Shown one piece after another: positions 47,803 to 57,293 of a stretch of 64,000 bases of DNA (position 1 is the first letter of the stretch; each line of letters starts with the position of its first letter). Position numbers and translations under genes: made by a program. The stretch covers positions 868,001-932,000 of the forward strand of contig CP043652.1 of assembly GCA_014218215.1 (NCBI GenBank), given 5' to 3'. This DNA is from Geodermatophilaceae bacterium NBWT11 (lineage in GTDB: Bacteria > Actinomycetota > Actinomycetes > Mycobacteriales > Geodermatophilaceae). Under the pieces are notes generated by a model, which did no database searches, was not told the origin of the DNA, and saw only the letters and a program-made list of their open reading frames with translations.

Positions 47803-47979
47803 TCAGCGGGTGCCGGTCCCCTTCGAGCCGCCGCCCTGCAGACGACGCCGGACGTCGTCGATCTTGGCGCGGTTCTTCGGGTCCTTGGCGAACTGCTGGG
47901 CCTTGTCGGTGGCCTGCCGGATCGCTCGCTGACCCTGCGGGCTCTTGGCGAACTTCATGATCTTGTCGATGAGCGGCAT
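47803..47979 (-). CDS. Small basic hypothetical protein
   Basis: A 58-residue protein of unknown function, starting MPLIDKIMKFAKSPQGQR, mostly one amphipathic helical stretch rich in Lys/Gln/Arg, ending in a Gly/Ser/Lys tail. ATG 47979 is chosen because AGGAGG sits 9 nt before it; the in-frame ATG at 47988 would lie on top of that site. Similar small proteins occur in actinobacteria without a known role. The stretch 47980-48246 upstream has no gene; I see only a repeated CACGTGTCGG there. Confidence 0.7.
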   Translation of the reverse strand: MPLIDKIMKFAKSPQGQRAIRQATDKAQQFAKDPKNRAKIDDVRRRLQGGGSKGTGTR

Positions 47980-48246
47980 GGCGCACATCCTCCTCGTGCT
48001 GGGACCCGGTCGGTCCGACCGCTGACGTCAACGTCGGTGCGGGTCGCGGCGTTCCGCCCACGTGTCGGTCCGCCGGGCTTCGGCCCGACGGCCGTCGCAC
48101 GTGTCGGCCCAGGTGTGGACGAGGGGGCTGCCGATCGACCAGGGGGTGGACGCCGGGCGGGCAGACCTGCCCACCGGCGCCCCCGGCGGACGGGATGACC
48201 CTCGGGCGGAGGTCGAGACAGCAGCCGCCCCGACCGGCCACCCGGG

Positions 48247-48753
48247 TCAGAAGTCGAACCCGCCGGGGCGTCCGTTGCGGTCGGCGAGCAGCCCGGCCAG
48301 CGTGGACACCGCGATCTCCGCCGGGGCCCGGGAGCCGATGTTGAGCCCGATCGGCCGGTTCACCCGGGCCACCTCGGCGTCCGGCACCCCCAGGGCGGCG
48401 AGCGCGGCGACGTGCGGACCCTCGTGGTGCGGGTTGCCCATCACCCCGATCCACCGGTTGCGCACCGCCAGCGCGTCGCGGAGGACCCCGCCCAGCTCCT
48501 CGCGGTGGTGGTCGCAGGCCACCACGTCGGCGTGCGGCTCGTCGGGCACCGCGGTCAGCACGACGGTGCCCTCCGGCAGCCCGTCGACCTCCCGCCCCGC
48601 CGGGTCGACCAGCACCGGTGCGTAACCGCACTCCGCACCCAGCCGCAGCAGCGCCGCAGCGACCGGGGAGGCGAAGACCGCGACCAGCACGCGGTCGGCC
48701 GCGGGCTCGCCGGCGGAGTGCCCGTGGGCCACCCCGCAGGTCGGGTCGCTCAT
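48247..48753 (-). CDS. XdhC-family Rossmann-domain protein
   Basis: The 168-residue protein corresponds to the C-terminal Rossmann domain of XdhC/CoxI, which help insert the molybdenum cofactor into xanthine or CO dehydrogenases. It has [39 protein letters not shown] and [20 protein letters not shown] with [11 protein letters not shown]. The XdhC N-terminal cysteine domain is absent, and no molybdoenzyme gene is nearby, so its role is unclear. Its ATG overlaps the stop of an aldo/keto reductase gene. Confidence 0.82.
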   Translation of the reverse strand: MSDPTCGVAHGHSAGEPAADRVLVAVFASPVAAALLRLGAECGYAPVLVDPAGREVDGLPEGTVVLTAVPDEPHADVVACDHHREELGGVLRDALAVRNRWIGVMGNPHHEGPHVAALAALGVPDAEVARVNRPIGLNIGSRAPAEIAVSTLAGLLADRNGRPGGFDF

Positions 48754-49751
48754 CGCGCCGGGCTGTCGCCGTAGGCGTAACCGGCGTTGGCGTAACGACC
48801 GCCCTCGGCGGCACCGGGCGGGGCGATCTCCTCCAGGCGCGCCAGGTCGGCGTCGGTGAGCTCGACGGCGTCCGCGCCGGCGTTCTCCGCCAGGTAGGTG
48901 CGCCGCTTGGTGCCCGGGATCGGGACGACGTCGTCGCCCTGGGCGAGCACCCAGGCCAGCGCGAGCTGCCCAGCGGTCACGCCCTTCTCCCCCGCCATCG
49001 CCGTCACGGCCTCCACCAGGCGCAGGTTGGCCTGGAACGCCTCGCCCTGGAAGCGCGGCATGTCCTTGCGGAAGTCGTCGTCCCCGAAGTCGGCCGGGCT
49101 GGTGATCGCACCGGTCAGGAAGCCCCGGCCCAGCGGGGAGAACGGCACGATGCCGATCCCGTGCGCACGCGCCTCGGCCAGCACGCCCGAGGACTCGAGG
49201 TCCCGGGTCCACAGCGACCACTCGCTCTGCAGCGCGGTGATCGGGTGCACCGCAGCGGCCCGGCGGACCGACTCGGCCGATGCCTCGGACAGGCCCAGGT
49301 ACCGGACCTTGCCCTGCTGCACCAGCTCGGCCATCGCGCCGACGGTGTCCTCGATCGGCACCTGCGGGTCGACGCGGTGCTGGTAGTAGAGGTCGATGGT
49401 GTCCACACCGAGGCGGCGCAGGCTGTCGGTGCAGCGGGCGTACACGTTCTCCGGGCGGCCGTCGGTGACCATCGCCCCGGACGCGTCCCGGGACAGCGCG
49501 AACTTGGTGGCCAGCTGGACGTCGTCCCGGCGGGTGCGCAGCCGCTCGGCGAGCAGCTCCTCGTTGTGCCCGTCCCCGTAGACGTCCGAGGTGTCCCAGA
49601 AGGTGATGCCCAGGTCCAGCGCGCGGTCCAGGACGGCGAGGGACTCGTCGCGGTCGGCGGCCCCGTAGGACTGGCTCATCCCCATGCAGCCCAGCCCCTG
49701 CGCGGAGACCTCGAGCTCGCCCAGCCTGCGTCGTGCGATCGGTGCGGTCAT
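48750..49751 (-). CDS. Aldo/keto reductase
   Basis: The 333-residue NADPH-dependent oxidoreductase with a (beta/alpha)8 barrel carries the AKR tetrad Asp (FWDTSDVYG), Tyr (DVYGDG), Lys (LATKFAL) and His (YYQHRVD), and the cofactor tail [19 protein letters not shown]. It resembles the YdhF/AKR13-type group acting on various aldehydes and ketones. ATG 49751 is selected. The next gene upstream, also an AKR of another subgroup, ends 28 nt away. Confidence 0.9.
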   Translation of the reverse strand: MTAPIARRRLGELEVSAQGLGCMGMSQSYGAADRDESLAVLDRALDLGITFWDTSDVYGDGHNEELLAERLRTRRDDVQLATKFALSRDASGAMVTDGRPENVYARCTDSLRRLGVDTIDLYYQHRVDPQVPIEDTVGAMAELVQQGKVRYLGLSEASAESVRRAAAVHPITALQSEWSLWTRDLESSGVLAEARAHGIGIVPFSPLGRGFLTGAITSPADFGDDDFRKDMPRFQGEAFQANLRLVEAVTAMAGEKGVTAGQLALAWVLAQGDDVVPIPGTKRRTYLAENAGADAVELTDADLARLEEIAPPGAAEGGRYANAGYAYGDSPAR

Positions 49752-49779
49752 GCCCCGATCCTGCGCCTGCCCGGCGGTG

Positions 49780-50562
49780 TCAGCCACGGGACAGCTCGTC
49801 CACGGCGTCCCGCTCGGCGTCGGTGAGGGCGAACCCGAGGACGTCGGCGTTGGCGCTGATCCGCGCCGGGGTGACCGACTTGGGGATGACGACGACGCCG
49901 TGGTCCAGGTGCCAGCGCAGCACCACCTGGGCAGAGCTCACCCCGTGCGCGTCGGCGATCCCGGTGAGCACCGGGTCGGCGAGGTCGGTGCTCTTGAACG
50001 GGCTGTAGCCCTCCAGCACCACCCCGCGCTGCCGGTGGCCCTCGAGCACGTCGGCGTCGAAGAGCGAGGGCGCCCAGCGGACCTGGTTGACCGCCGGCAT
50101 CACCCCGGTGGCCTCGGCCAGCTCGTCGAGCATCGCCAGGGTGAAGTTGCTGACCCCGATGTCGCGGGTCCGACCGGCGTCCCGGGCGGCGACGAACTCC
50201 CGCCACACGGCGACGTCGTCCCCGCCCGTGGACCAGTGCACGAGCCACAGGTCGAGGGCCTCGACGCCCAGCGCGGCCAACGAGGCGTCCAGGGTGGCCT
50301 GCGCGGCGTCGGCCCGGTCCGGCGGCAGCTTGGTGGTCAGGAAGACCTCGTCCCGGGCGACGCCGGACTCGGCCAGCGCGCGGCCGACCTCGGCCTCGTT
50401 GCGGTACATCGTGGCGGTGTCCAGGTGCCGGTAGCCGGCCTCCAGGGCGGCCCGGACGGCGTCGGTGCAGGCGCTGCCGGTGATCTGCCAGGTGCCGAAA
50501 CCGAGCAGCGGCATCGCGCCACCCCCGGGGAGAGCGGCGGTGGGCTGGGTGTGATCGGTCAT
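49780..50562 (-). CDS. Aldo/keto reductase, AKR5-like (2,5-diketo-D-gluconate reductase type)
   Basis: The 260-residue protein carries [20 protein letters not shown], the Asp/Tyr site [17 protein letters not shown], Lys in FLTTKLPP, His in LWLVHWS and the cofactor site [20 protein letters not shown]. The short length and motifs fit AKR5 enzymes such as DkgA/methylglyoxal reductase. It is tandem with a second, unrelated AKR and an XdhC-like gene. ATG 50562 is about 100 nt from the divergent cbs start. Confidence 0.9.
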   Translation of the reverse strand: MTDHTQPTAALPGGGAMPLLGFGTWQITGSACTDAVRAALEAGYRHLDTATMYRNEAEVGRALAESGVARDEVFLTTKLPPDRADAAQATLDASLAALGVEALDLWLVHWSTGGDDVAVWREFVAARDAGRTRDIGVSNFTLAMLDELAEATGVMPAVNQVRWAPSLFDADVLEGHRQRGVVLEGYSPFKSTDLADPVLTGIADAHGVSSAQVVLRWHLDHGVVVIPKSVTPARISANADVLGFALTDAERDAVDELSRG

Positions 50563-50659
50563 GCCCGGGCCCTGCCCTGCCAGGGGTGGCCCGACACGTG
50601 GGATCGTCGGCAGGGACCGGGGACCCCGGCCGCCCCACCCCCACGCTGGAGGACCTCCC

Positions 50660-52071
<1,412 letters not shown>

Positions 52072-52075
<4 letters not shown>

Positions 52076-53223
52076 CCTCCGAGCCCACGCAGGGCTTCTC
52101 CACCCGGGCGATCCACGCCGGCCAGGAGCCCGACCCGACCACCGGCGCCGTCGTCGTCCCGCTCCACCTGACGAGCACCTACAAGCAGGACGGCGTCGGG
52201 GGGTTGCGCGAGGGCTACGAGTACAGCCGCAGCGCGAACCCGACCCGCACCGCGCTGCAGGAGGCGCTGGCCTCGCTGGAGCAGGGCACGACCGGGCTGG
52301 CCTTCGCCTCCGGGCTGGCGGCCGAGGACGCGCTGCTGCGCACGGTGCTCGACCCGGGCGACCACCTGGTCATCCCGATCGACGCCTACGGCGGCACCTT
52401 CCGGCTGATCAGCAAGGTGCTGGGCCGCTGGGGCGTCGACCACACCCCGGTCGACCTGGGCGACCTGGACGCCGTCCGCGCCGCCCTGCGCCCGAACACC
52501 AAGCTCATCTGGTGCGAGACGCCGACCAACCCGCTGCTCGGCATCGCCGACATCGCCGGTCTGGCCCAGCTCGCGCACGAGCACGGCGCGCTGCTCGCGG
52601 TGGACAACACCTTCGCCTCGCCCTACCTCCAGCAGCCGCTGACGCTGGGGGCCGACGTCGTGGTGCACTCCACGACGAAGTACCTCGGCGGGCACTCCGA
52701 CGTCGTCGGCGGCGCGCTGGTCGCCGGTTCCGCCGAGCTCGGTGAGCGGCTGGCCTTCCACCAGAACGCGATGGGTGCCGTGGCCGGGCCCTTCGACGCC
52801 TGGCTGGTGCTGCGCGGGATCAAGACCCTCGGGGTGCGGATGGACCGGCACCAGGCCAACGCGGCCCGGGTGGTCGACTTCCTCACCGCGCACCCGGCCG
52901 TGTCCTCCGTGCTCTACCCCGGCCTGCCCGAGCACCGCGGCCACGAGATCGCGGCGCGCCAGATGTCCGGCTTCGGCGGGATGCTGTCGTTCCGGCTGGC
53001 CGCCGGCGAGGAGGCCGCCCTGGCGGTCTGCGAGCGGGCGCAGGTGTTCACCCTGGCCGAGTCCCTGGGCGGCGTGGAGTCCCTGGTGGAGCACCCGCAC
53101 CGGATGACGCACGCCTCGGTGGCCGGCAGCGCCCTGGAGGTCCCCGCCGACCTGGTGCGCCTCTCGGTGGGCATCGAGGACGCCGAGGACCTCATCGCCG
53201 ACCTGGAGCAGATGCTCGCCTGA
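52072..53223 (+). CDS. metB: Cystathionine gamma-synthase/lyase (Cys/Met metabolism PLP enzyme)
   Basis: The 383-residue fold-type I PLP enzyme has GYEYSRSANPTRTALQEAL, ASGLAAEDALLRTVL, VDNTFASPYLQQPLTLGADV and the PLP lysine in HSTTKYLGGHSDVVGG. Sequence alone does not separate gamma-synthase from gamma-lyase. The cbs-metB order equals M. tuberculosis Rv1077-Rv1079, where the protein is called MetB, and with cbs it could work as a lyase giving cysteine. The ATG overlaps the cbs stop (ATGA). Confidence 0.92.
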
Positions 53224-53229
53224 TCCGCC

Positions 53230-53302
53230 CGCAGACTCCCGCCCTCCAGGCGTGCTGCGCCCCTGCAGGGCCACAGGACGCCTGGACGGCGCGGGTCTGC
53301 GG
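53230..53302 (+). terminator. Long stem-loop after metB
   Basis: CCAGGCGT and CGCAGA-CCCGC on the left pair with ACGCCTGG and GCGGGTCTGCG on the right, around a 27-nt centre. Starts 6 nt after the metB stop. Confidence 0.7.
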
Positions 53303-53318
53303 TGAGATGGTTGAACGC

Positions 53319-53813
53319 ATGACCATCGACCTGGCCGCCATCGAGGCGACCCGCGCCCGGATCCGCGAGCAGCACCTGCGCCCGGCCGGCGAGCGACCGG
53401 CCTCCACCGCCCGCGGCCTGCACCACACCGCGCTGATCAGCAGCGACGTCGAGGCCACCGTCGCCTTCTACCAGGGCGTGCTGGGCTTCCCGCTGACCGA
53501 GCTGATCGACAACCGGGACTACCCGGGCAGCTCGCACTTCTTCTTCGACATCGGCAACTCGAACCTGCTGGCGTTCTTCGACTTCCCCGGCCTGGACGTC
53601 GGCCCCTACGCCGAGGTGCTCGGCGGGCTGCACCACGTGGCGATCAGCGTCGAGCCCACCCGCTGGGAGGCCCTGGTCGCGAAGCTGACCGAGGCCGGCG
53701 TCGAGCACGTCGTCCACTCGGGGGTCTCGGTCTACTTCCGCGACCCCGACGGTGCCCGCATCGAGCTCATCGCCGACCCACTGGGTGAGATGTACGGGGA
53801 ACACGTGCTGTGA
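53319..53813 (+). CDS. VOC-family (glyoxalase-fold) protein
   Basis: The 164-residue vicinal-oxygen-chelate protein has metal-binding motifs visible in RGLHHTALISSDVEATVAFY, GGLHHVAISVEP and YFRDPDGARIELIADPLG. It could be a ring-cleaving dioxygenase, a glyoxalase or a resistance protein; the substrate is unknown. A short helical N terminus (about 30 residues) precedes the domain. ATG 53319 is chosen over ATG 53307. It is followed by nhaA after 45 nt on the same strand. Confidence 0.82.
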   Translation: MTIDLAAIEATRARIREQHLRPAGERPASTARGLHHTALISSDVEATVAFYQGVLGFPLTELIDNRDYPGSSHFFFDIGNSNLLAFFDFPGLDVGPYAEVLGGLHHVAISVEPTRWEALVAKLTEAGVEHVVHSGVSVYFRDPDGARIELIADPLGEMYGEHVL

Positions 53814-53858
53814 TGACGGGGTTGCGCAGCCGCTGACACTCGACCGGGAGGCACCCGC

Positions 53859-55238
53859 ATGACCCAGGCCCCCCGCCCCGGACCCGCACTGCGCGTCTCG
53901 GTCCCCACGCTGTCCCCGTCCTCCAGGCTCTACATGGGCACCGAGGCCGGTGGCTCGGCGCTGCTGCTCGTCGGCACCCTGCTGGCCCTGGCCTGGGCCA
54001 ACTCGCCGTGGGCCGCCGGGTACGACACGTTCTGGTCCACCCCCGCCTCGCTGGGCATCGGGGACGTGGAGCTGTCGATGGACCTGCGGCACTGGGTCAA
54101 CGACGGCGCCATGGCGCTGTTCTTCCTCGTGGTGGGGCTGGAGATCACCCGCGAGGTGGCCACCGGCGAGCTCCGCGACCGGCGCTCGGTCGCCGCACCC
54201 GCCCTGGGCGCATTGGGCGGCCTCGCCGTCCCCGCGCTGGTGTACCTGGCCTTCAACCCGAGCGGGGAGGCGGCCTCGGGCTGGGGCATCGTGATGAGCA
54301 CCGACACCGCCTTCGTGCTCGGCGTGCTGGCGCTGTTCGGCCCACGCTGCCCCGACCGGCTGCGGCTGTTCCTGCTGACCCTGGCGATCGTCGACGACAT
54401 CGGTGCGATCAGCGTGATGGCGCTGTTCTACTCCGACGAGATCGTGCTGCCCGCCCTGGCCGTGGCCGGCCTGCTGGTCGTCGCCCTGCTGGTGCTGCGC
54501 TGGCTGGGCGTGTGGAAGCTGACCCCCTACGTGCTGACCGGCATCGCGCTTTGGCTGGCCGTCCACGAGTCCGGGGTGCACGCCACGCTGGCCGGCGTCC
54601 TGGTCGGCCTGCTGCTGCCCGCCCGGCCGCCGTCCCGCAAGGAGATCGACCGGACGGCGGCGTTCGGCCGCGCCCTGCGCGAGGACCCCGACGCGTCCAA
54701 GGCCCGCAGCACCAAGCTCGCGGTCGCCTCCACGGTGCCCGCCAACGCCCGGCTGCAGGAGTCCCTGCACCGGTACACCGCCTACCTCGTCGTGCCGGTG
54801 TTCGGGCTGGCCAACGCCGGGGTGGTGCTGAACGCGGAGACGTTGCGGGCCGCGGCCACCTCCACGGTCACCCTGGGCATCGCGGTCGCGCTGGTGCTGG
54901 GCAACGCTGTGGGCATCACCCTGGGGGCGTTCGTGGCGCTGAAGACCGGCTGGGGGGTGCTCCCGGGCGGGGTGCGCTGGTCGCACCTGATGGCCGGCGC
55001 CACGCTGGCCGGGATCGGGTTCACCATCTCGCTGTTCATCACCGACCTGGCCTTCGACGACGAGCTGCTGCGCGAGCAGGCCAAGATCGGCATCCTGCTG
55101 GGGTCACTGACCGCAGCGGTGATCGGCACCGTCCTCCTGCGCACCCTGGGCGAGCGGTTCCCGCTCTGCTCGCCGGCGTCCGACGAGCCACCGTCGCTTC
55201 CCCCGCGGCCCTGGATCGAGCCCGGCGTCCGGGTCTGA
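53859..55238 (+). CDS. nhaA: Na+/H+ antiporter NhaA
   Basis: The 459-residue, roughly 12-helix antiporter exports Na+ for H+ to control pH and salt. It has the key family parts: MDLRHWVNDGAMALFFLVVG, STDTAFVLGVLALFG, the ion-site double Asp in LTLAIVDDIGAISVMALFY and GFTISLFITDLAFDDELLRE. GGGAGG lies before the ATG. The C-terminal 45 codons overlap, in antisense, the end of the DsbA-like gene; the last 30 residues look like loose tail. Confidence 0.95.
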   Translation: MTQAPRPGPALRVSVPTLSPSSRLYMGTEAGGSALLLVGTLLALAWANSPWAAGYDTFWSTPASLGIGDVELSMDLRHWVNDGAMALFFLVVGLEITREVATGELRDRRSVAAPALGALGGLAVPALVYLAFNPSGEAASGWGIVMSTDTAFVLGVLALFGPRCPDRLRLFLLTLAIVDDIGAISVMALFYSDEIVLPALAVAGLLVVALLVLRWLGVWKLTPYVLTGIALWLAVHESGVHATLAGVLVGLLLPARPPSRKEIDRTAAFGRALREDPDASKARSTKLAVASTVPANARLQESLHRYTAYLVVPVFGLANAGVVLNAETLRAAATSTVTLGIAVALVLGNAVGITLGAFVALKTGWGVLPGGVRWSHLMAGATLAGIGFTISLFITDLAFDDELLREQAKIGILLGSLTAAVIGTVLLRTLGERFPLCSPASDEPPSLPPRPWIEPGVRV

Positions 55239-55757
55239 GCCCTGGCCGGCCGCGCCGATCGCCCGACGCAGCGAGGCCAGGTCCGGGCGGCCGCTGAAGA
55301 GCTGGCCGTCCACGAAGAGGGTGGGCGTCCCCGGCACCTCCAGCTCCACCCCGGTCTCGAAGTCGGCCACCACCTTGTCGCCAAAAGGCTGTGCCGCCTC
55401 CCCGGTGACCCGCGACGGGTCCAGCCCCAGCTCGACGGCGTAGCCGGCGAGGTCGGCGTCGGCCAGCCGGTCCTGGTGGCCGAACAGGTGCTCGTGCATC
55501 TCCCAGTAGGCGCCCTGGGCACCCGCGGCCTCCGCGGCCAGTGCCGCGGTCAGCGCGTAGGGGTGCACGTCGGCCAGCGGCCAGTGCCGGAACACCAGCT
55601 TCACCCCGCCGTCGGAGCCGTCGACCAGCGCCTTGAGCACCGGGGCGGCGGCACCGCAGTACGGGCACTCGTAGTCGCCGTACTCGAGCACGGTGACCGG
55701 GGCGTCCAGCGAGCCGTAGACGTGGTCCTCGGGCCGGACGTCGAAGGGCCCGCTCAC
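55104..55757 (-). CDS. DsbA-like thioredoxin-fold protein
   Basis: The 217-residue protein has the redox motif CPYC in YGDYECPYCGAAAPVLKAL, the family's FRHWPLADVHPYAL and QDRLADADLAGYAVELGLD, and the cis-Pro region VPGTPTLFVDGQLFSGRPD. No signal peptide is seen from GTG 55757, so it is likely cytoplasmic (Thioredoxin_4/DsbA type). The normal domain ends near RRAIGAAGQG; the remaining 45 or so residues are low complexity and overlap nhaA by 135 nt, so the natural stop may have been lost. Confidence 0.85.
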   Translation of the reverse strand: MSGPFDVRPEDHVYGSLDAPVTVLEYGDYECPYCGAAAPVLKALVDGSDGGVKLVFRHWPLADVHPYALTAALAAEAAGAQGAYWEMHEHLFGHQDRLADADLAGYAVELGLDPSRVTGEAAQPFGDKVVADFETGVELEVPGTPTLFVDGQLFSGRPDLASLRRAIGAAGQGSDPDAGLDPGPRGKRRWLVGRRRAEREPLAQGAQEDGADHRCGQ

Positions 55758-55988
55758 GCCCGCTCCCCCGTCCCGACCTCGGCGCGCGTGTGGCCGGCGG
55801 ACCCCGGCCGCCGGTCGCCCGAGGCGGTCCCGGACCGGCTGTCCGCCGGGTCGTCCCGCACGGTGGTGTCGTCCGGTGTCGTCATGGGCGCTGCAACGCC
55901 GGCGGCCGGCGGCGGCTTCCCGACGTTGACGGGCCCGGGCCCGCGGGCTTGACTCCGGCCGACCCCCGTCCGTCGTCGAGGAGACCCC

Positions 55989-56879
55989 ATGCCCTCCCCC
56001 AGCACCACCCCCGACCGCGAGCTGTTCAGCGAGGAGCGCTCGGCCGAGGTGGTCGCGGCGTCCTTCGCCGGCACCACCGACCCGCGGCTGCAGACGGTGC
56101 TCACCTCGCTGGTCCGGCACCTGCACGACTTCGTGAAGGACGTCGAGCTCACCGAGGACGAGTGGGGCGCCGCGGTCGGCTTCCTCACCGAGACCGGCCA
56201 GGCGTGCACCCCGACCCGGCAGGAGTTCATCCTGCTGTCGGACGTGCTGGGGCTGTCGATGCTGGTCGAGACGGTGAACCACCGCACCGGCGGGACGGCC
56301 ACGGAGTCGACCGTGCTGGGCCCGTTCCACATGGTCGACTCCCCCGTGCGCGAGCTGGGCGACGACATCGCCCTCGACGGCAAGGGGGTGCCCTGTCTCG
56401 TCTCCGGTCAGGTGACCGGCCCGGACGGGGACCCGCTGGCCGGGGCGACCGTGGACGTCTGGCAGACCAACGAGGACGGCTTCTACGACGTCCAGCAGCC
56501 CGACGTGCAGCCGGCCGGGAACCTCCGGGGGCTGTTCACCACCGACGTGGAGGGCCGGTTCTGGTTCCGCTCCGTCGTCCCCCGCTACTACCCGATCCCC
56601 GACGACGGCCCGGTCGGCCGGCTGCTCGCCGCCACCGGTCGGCACCCCTACCGGCCGGCGCACCTGCACTTCATCGCCGCTGCGGCGGGGCACCGCACGG
56701 TGACCACGCACGTCTTCGTGGCCGACAGCCCCTACTTGGACTCCGACGCGGTGTTCGGGGTCAAGGAGTCGCTGGTGCGCGAGGTGCCCGAGGTCGACGA
56801 CGCCGCCCGCGCAGACCAGGTGGGGCTGGCCAACCCGTTCCGCACGCTGACCTTCGACCTGTCCCTGCTGCGGGACTGA
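55989..56879 (+). CDS. Intradiol ring-cleavage dioxygenase, hydroxyquinol 1,2-dioxygenase-like
   Basis: The 296-residue non-haem Fe(III) enzyme opens catechol-type rings between the two hydroxyls. The four iron ligands are visible: Tyr in EDGFYDVQQPD, Tyr in VVPRYYPIPDD, and both His in RPAHLHFIAA. The N-terminal helical dimer domain (LTSLVRHLHDFVKDVELTED) is of catechol/hydroxyquinol type. No neighbouring pathway genes (maleylacetate reductase, muconate enzymes) are seen, so it stands alone here. GAGGAGA lies before the ATG. Confidence 0.9.
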   Translation: MPSPSTTPDRELFSEERSAEVVAASFAGTTDPRLQTVLTSLVRHLHDFVKDVELTEDEWGAAVGFLTETGQACTPTRQEFILLSDVLGLSMLVETVNHRTGGTATESTVLGPFHMVDSPVRELGDDIALDGKGVPCLVSGQVTGPDGDPLAGATVDVWQTNEDGFYDVQQPDVQPAGNLRGLFTTDVEGRFWFRSVVPRYYPIPDDGPVGRLLAATGRHPYRPAHLHFIAAAAGHRTVTTHVFVADSPYLDSDAVFGVKESLVREVPEVDDAARADQVGLANPFRTLTFDLSLLRD

Positions 56880-56893
56880 CCGGGGGCAACGCA

Positions 56894-56924
56894 GAAGGCC
56901 CGGACTCGAGGAGTCCGGGCCTTC
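56894..56924. terminator. Terminator shared by the dioxygenase gene and tRNA-fMet
   Basis: Perfect 14-bp stem GAAGGCCCGGACTC / GAGTCCGGGCCTTC with a 3-nt loop lies between the dioxygenase stop and the 3' end of the minus-strand tRNA. Confidence 0.88.
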
Positions 56925-56929
56925 CGTGG

Positions 56930-57006
56930 TGGTAGCGGGGACAGGATTTGAACCTGTGACCTCTGGGTTATGAGCCCAGCGAGCTACCGAGCTGCTCCAC
57001 CCCGCG
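56930..57006 (-). tRNA. Initiator tRNA-fMet(CAT), copy 1, CCA encoded
   Basis: Starts CGCGGGG and ends CCCCGC-TA-CCA, so position 1 (C) and 72 (T) do not pair, an initiator mark. The anticodon stem CTGGG/CCCAG holds the three G-C pairs typical of initiators, with loop CTCATAA (CAT). T stem ACAGG/CCTGT. Confidence 0.95.
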
Positions 57007-57075
57007 TCGCAAGAAGAACGTTACCCCGCGTCCACCGGCGACGTCCAACCCTTCCGGCGTGACGGTCCCCACCCC

Positions 57076-57097
57076 GACGAGGAGCGCCCTCCTCGTC
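57076..57097. repeat. Palindromic unit GACGAGGAG-CGCC-CTCCTCGTC
   Basis: A perfect 9-bp stem with a CGCC loop, between the two tRNA-fMet genes. It is a one-base-per-arm variant of the units at 23847-23889, with the same CGCC loop as the one split by the IS30 element. Confidence 0.75.
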
Positions 57098-57111
57098 AGG
57101 GGCGGGGAACG

Positions 57112-57146
57112 CAGCAGGCCCCGGACCTGAGGTCCGGGGCCTGCTG
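57112..57146. terminator. Terminator after tRNA-fMet copy 2
   Basis: Perfect 16-bp stem CAGCAGGCCCCGGACC / GGTCCGGGGCCTGCTG with a TGA loop, 11 nt past the tRNA 3' end on the minus strand. Confidence 0.88.
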
Positions 57147-57157
57147 TCCTGCATCTG

Positions 57158-57231
57158 TAGCGGGGGCAGGATTTGAACCTGCGACCTCTGGGTTATGAGC
57201 CCAGCGAGCTACCGAGCTGCTCCACCCCGCG
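57158..57231 (-). tRNA. Initiator tRNA-fMet(CAT), copy 2, no encoded CCA
   Basis: Same sequence as copy 1 except one compensating pair in the T stem (GCAGG/CCTGC here, ACAGG/CCTGT there). The 3' end reads CTA then CAG, so CCA must be added after transcription. It lies about 150 nt upstream of copy 1 in the same direction. Confidence 0.94.
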
Positions 57232-57252
57232 TCGGTGGACCAACCCTAACAG

Positions 57253-57290
57253 GGCCGGGGTGGGGGTCTCGACCGACCCCCACCCCGGCC
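57253..57290. terminator. Terminator after the UPF0182 gene
   Basis: Perfect 16-bp stem GGCCGGGGTGGGGGTC / GACCCCCACCCCGGCC with a 6-nt loop lies 3 nt past the UPF0182 stop on the minus strand. Confidence 0.88.
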
Positions 57291-57293
57291 TCG

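Noticed and set aside
48059-48108. Repeated CACGTGTCGG as an attachment site
   Set aside because: Only 10 bp, two copies 40 nt apart, no integrase nearby; chance is enough at this GC content.
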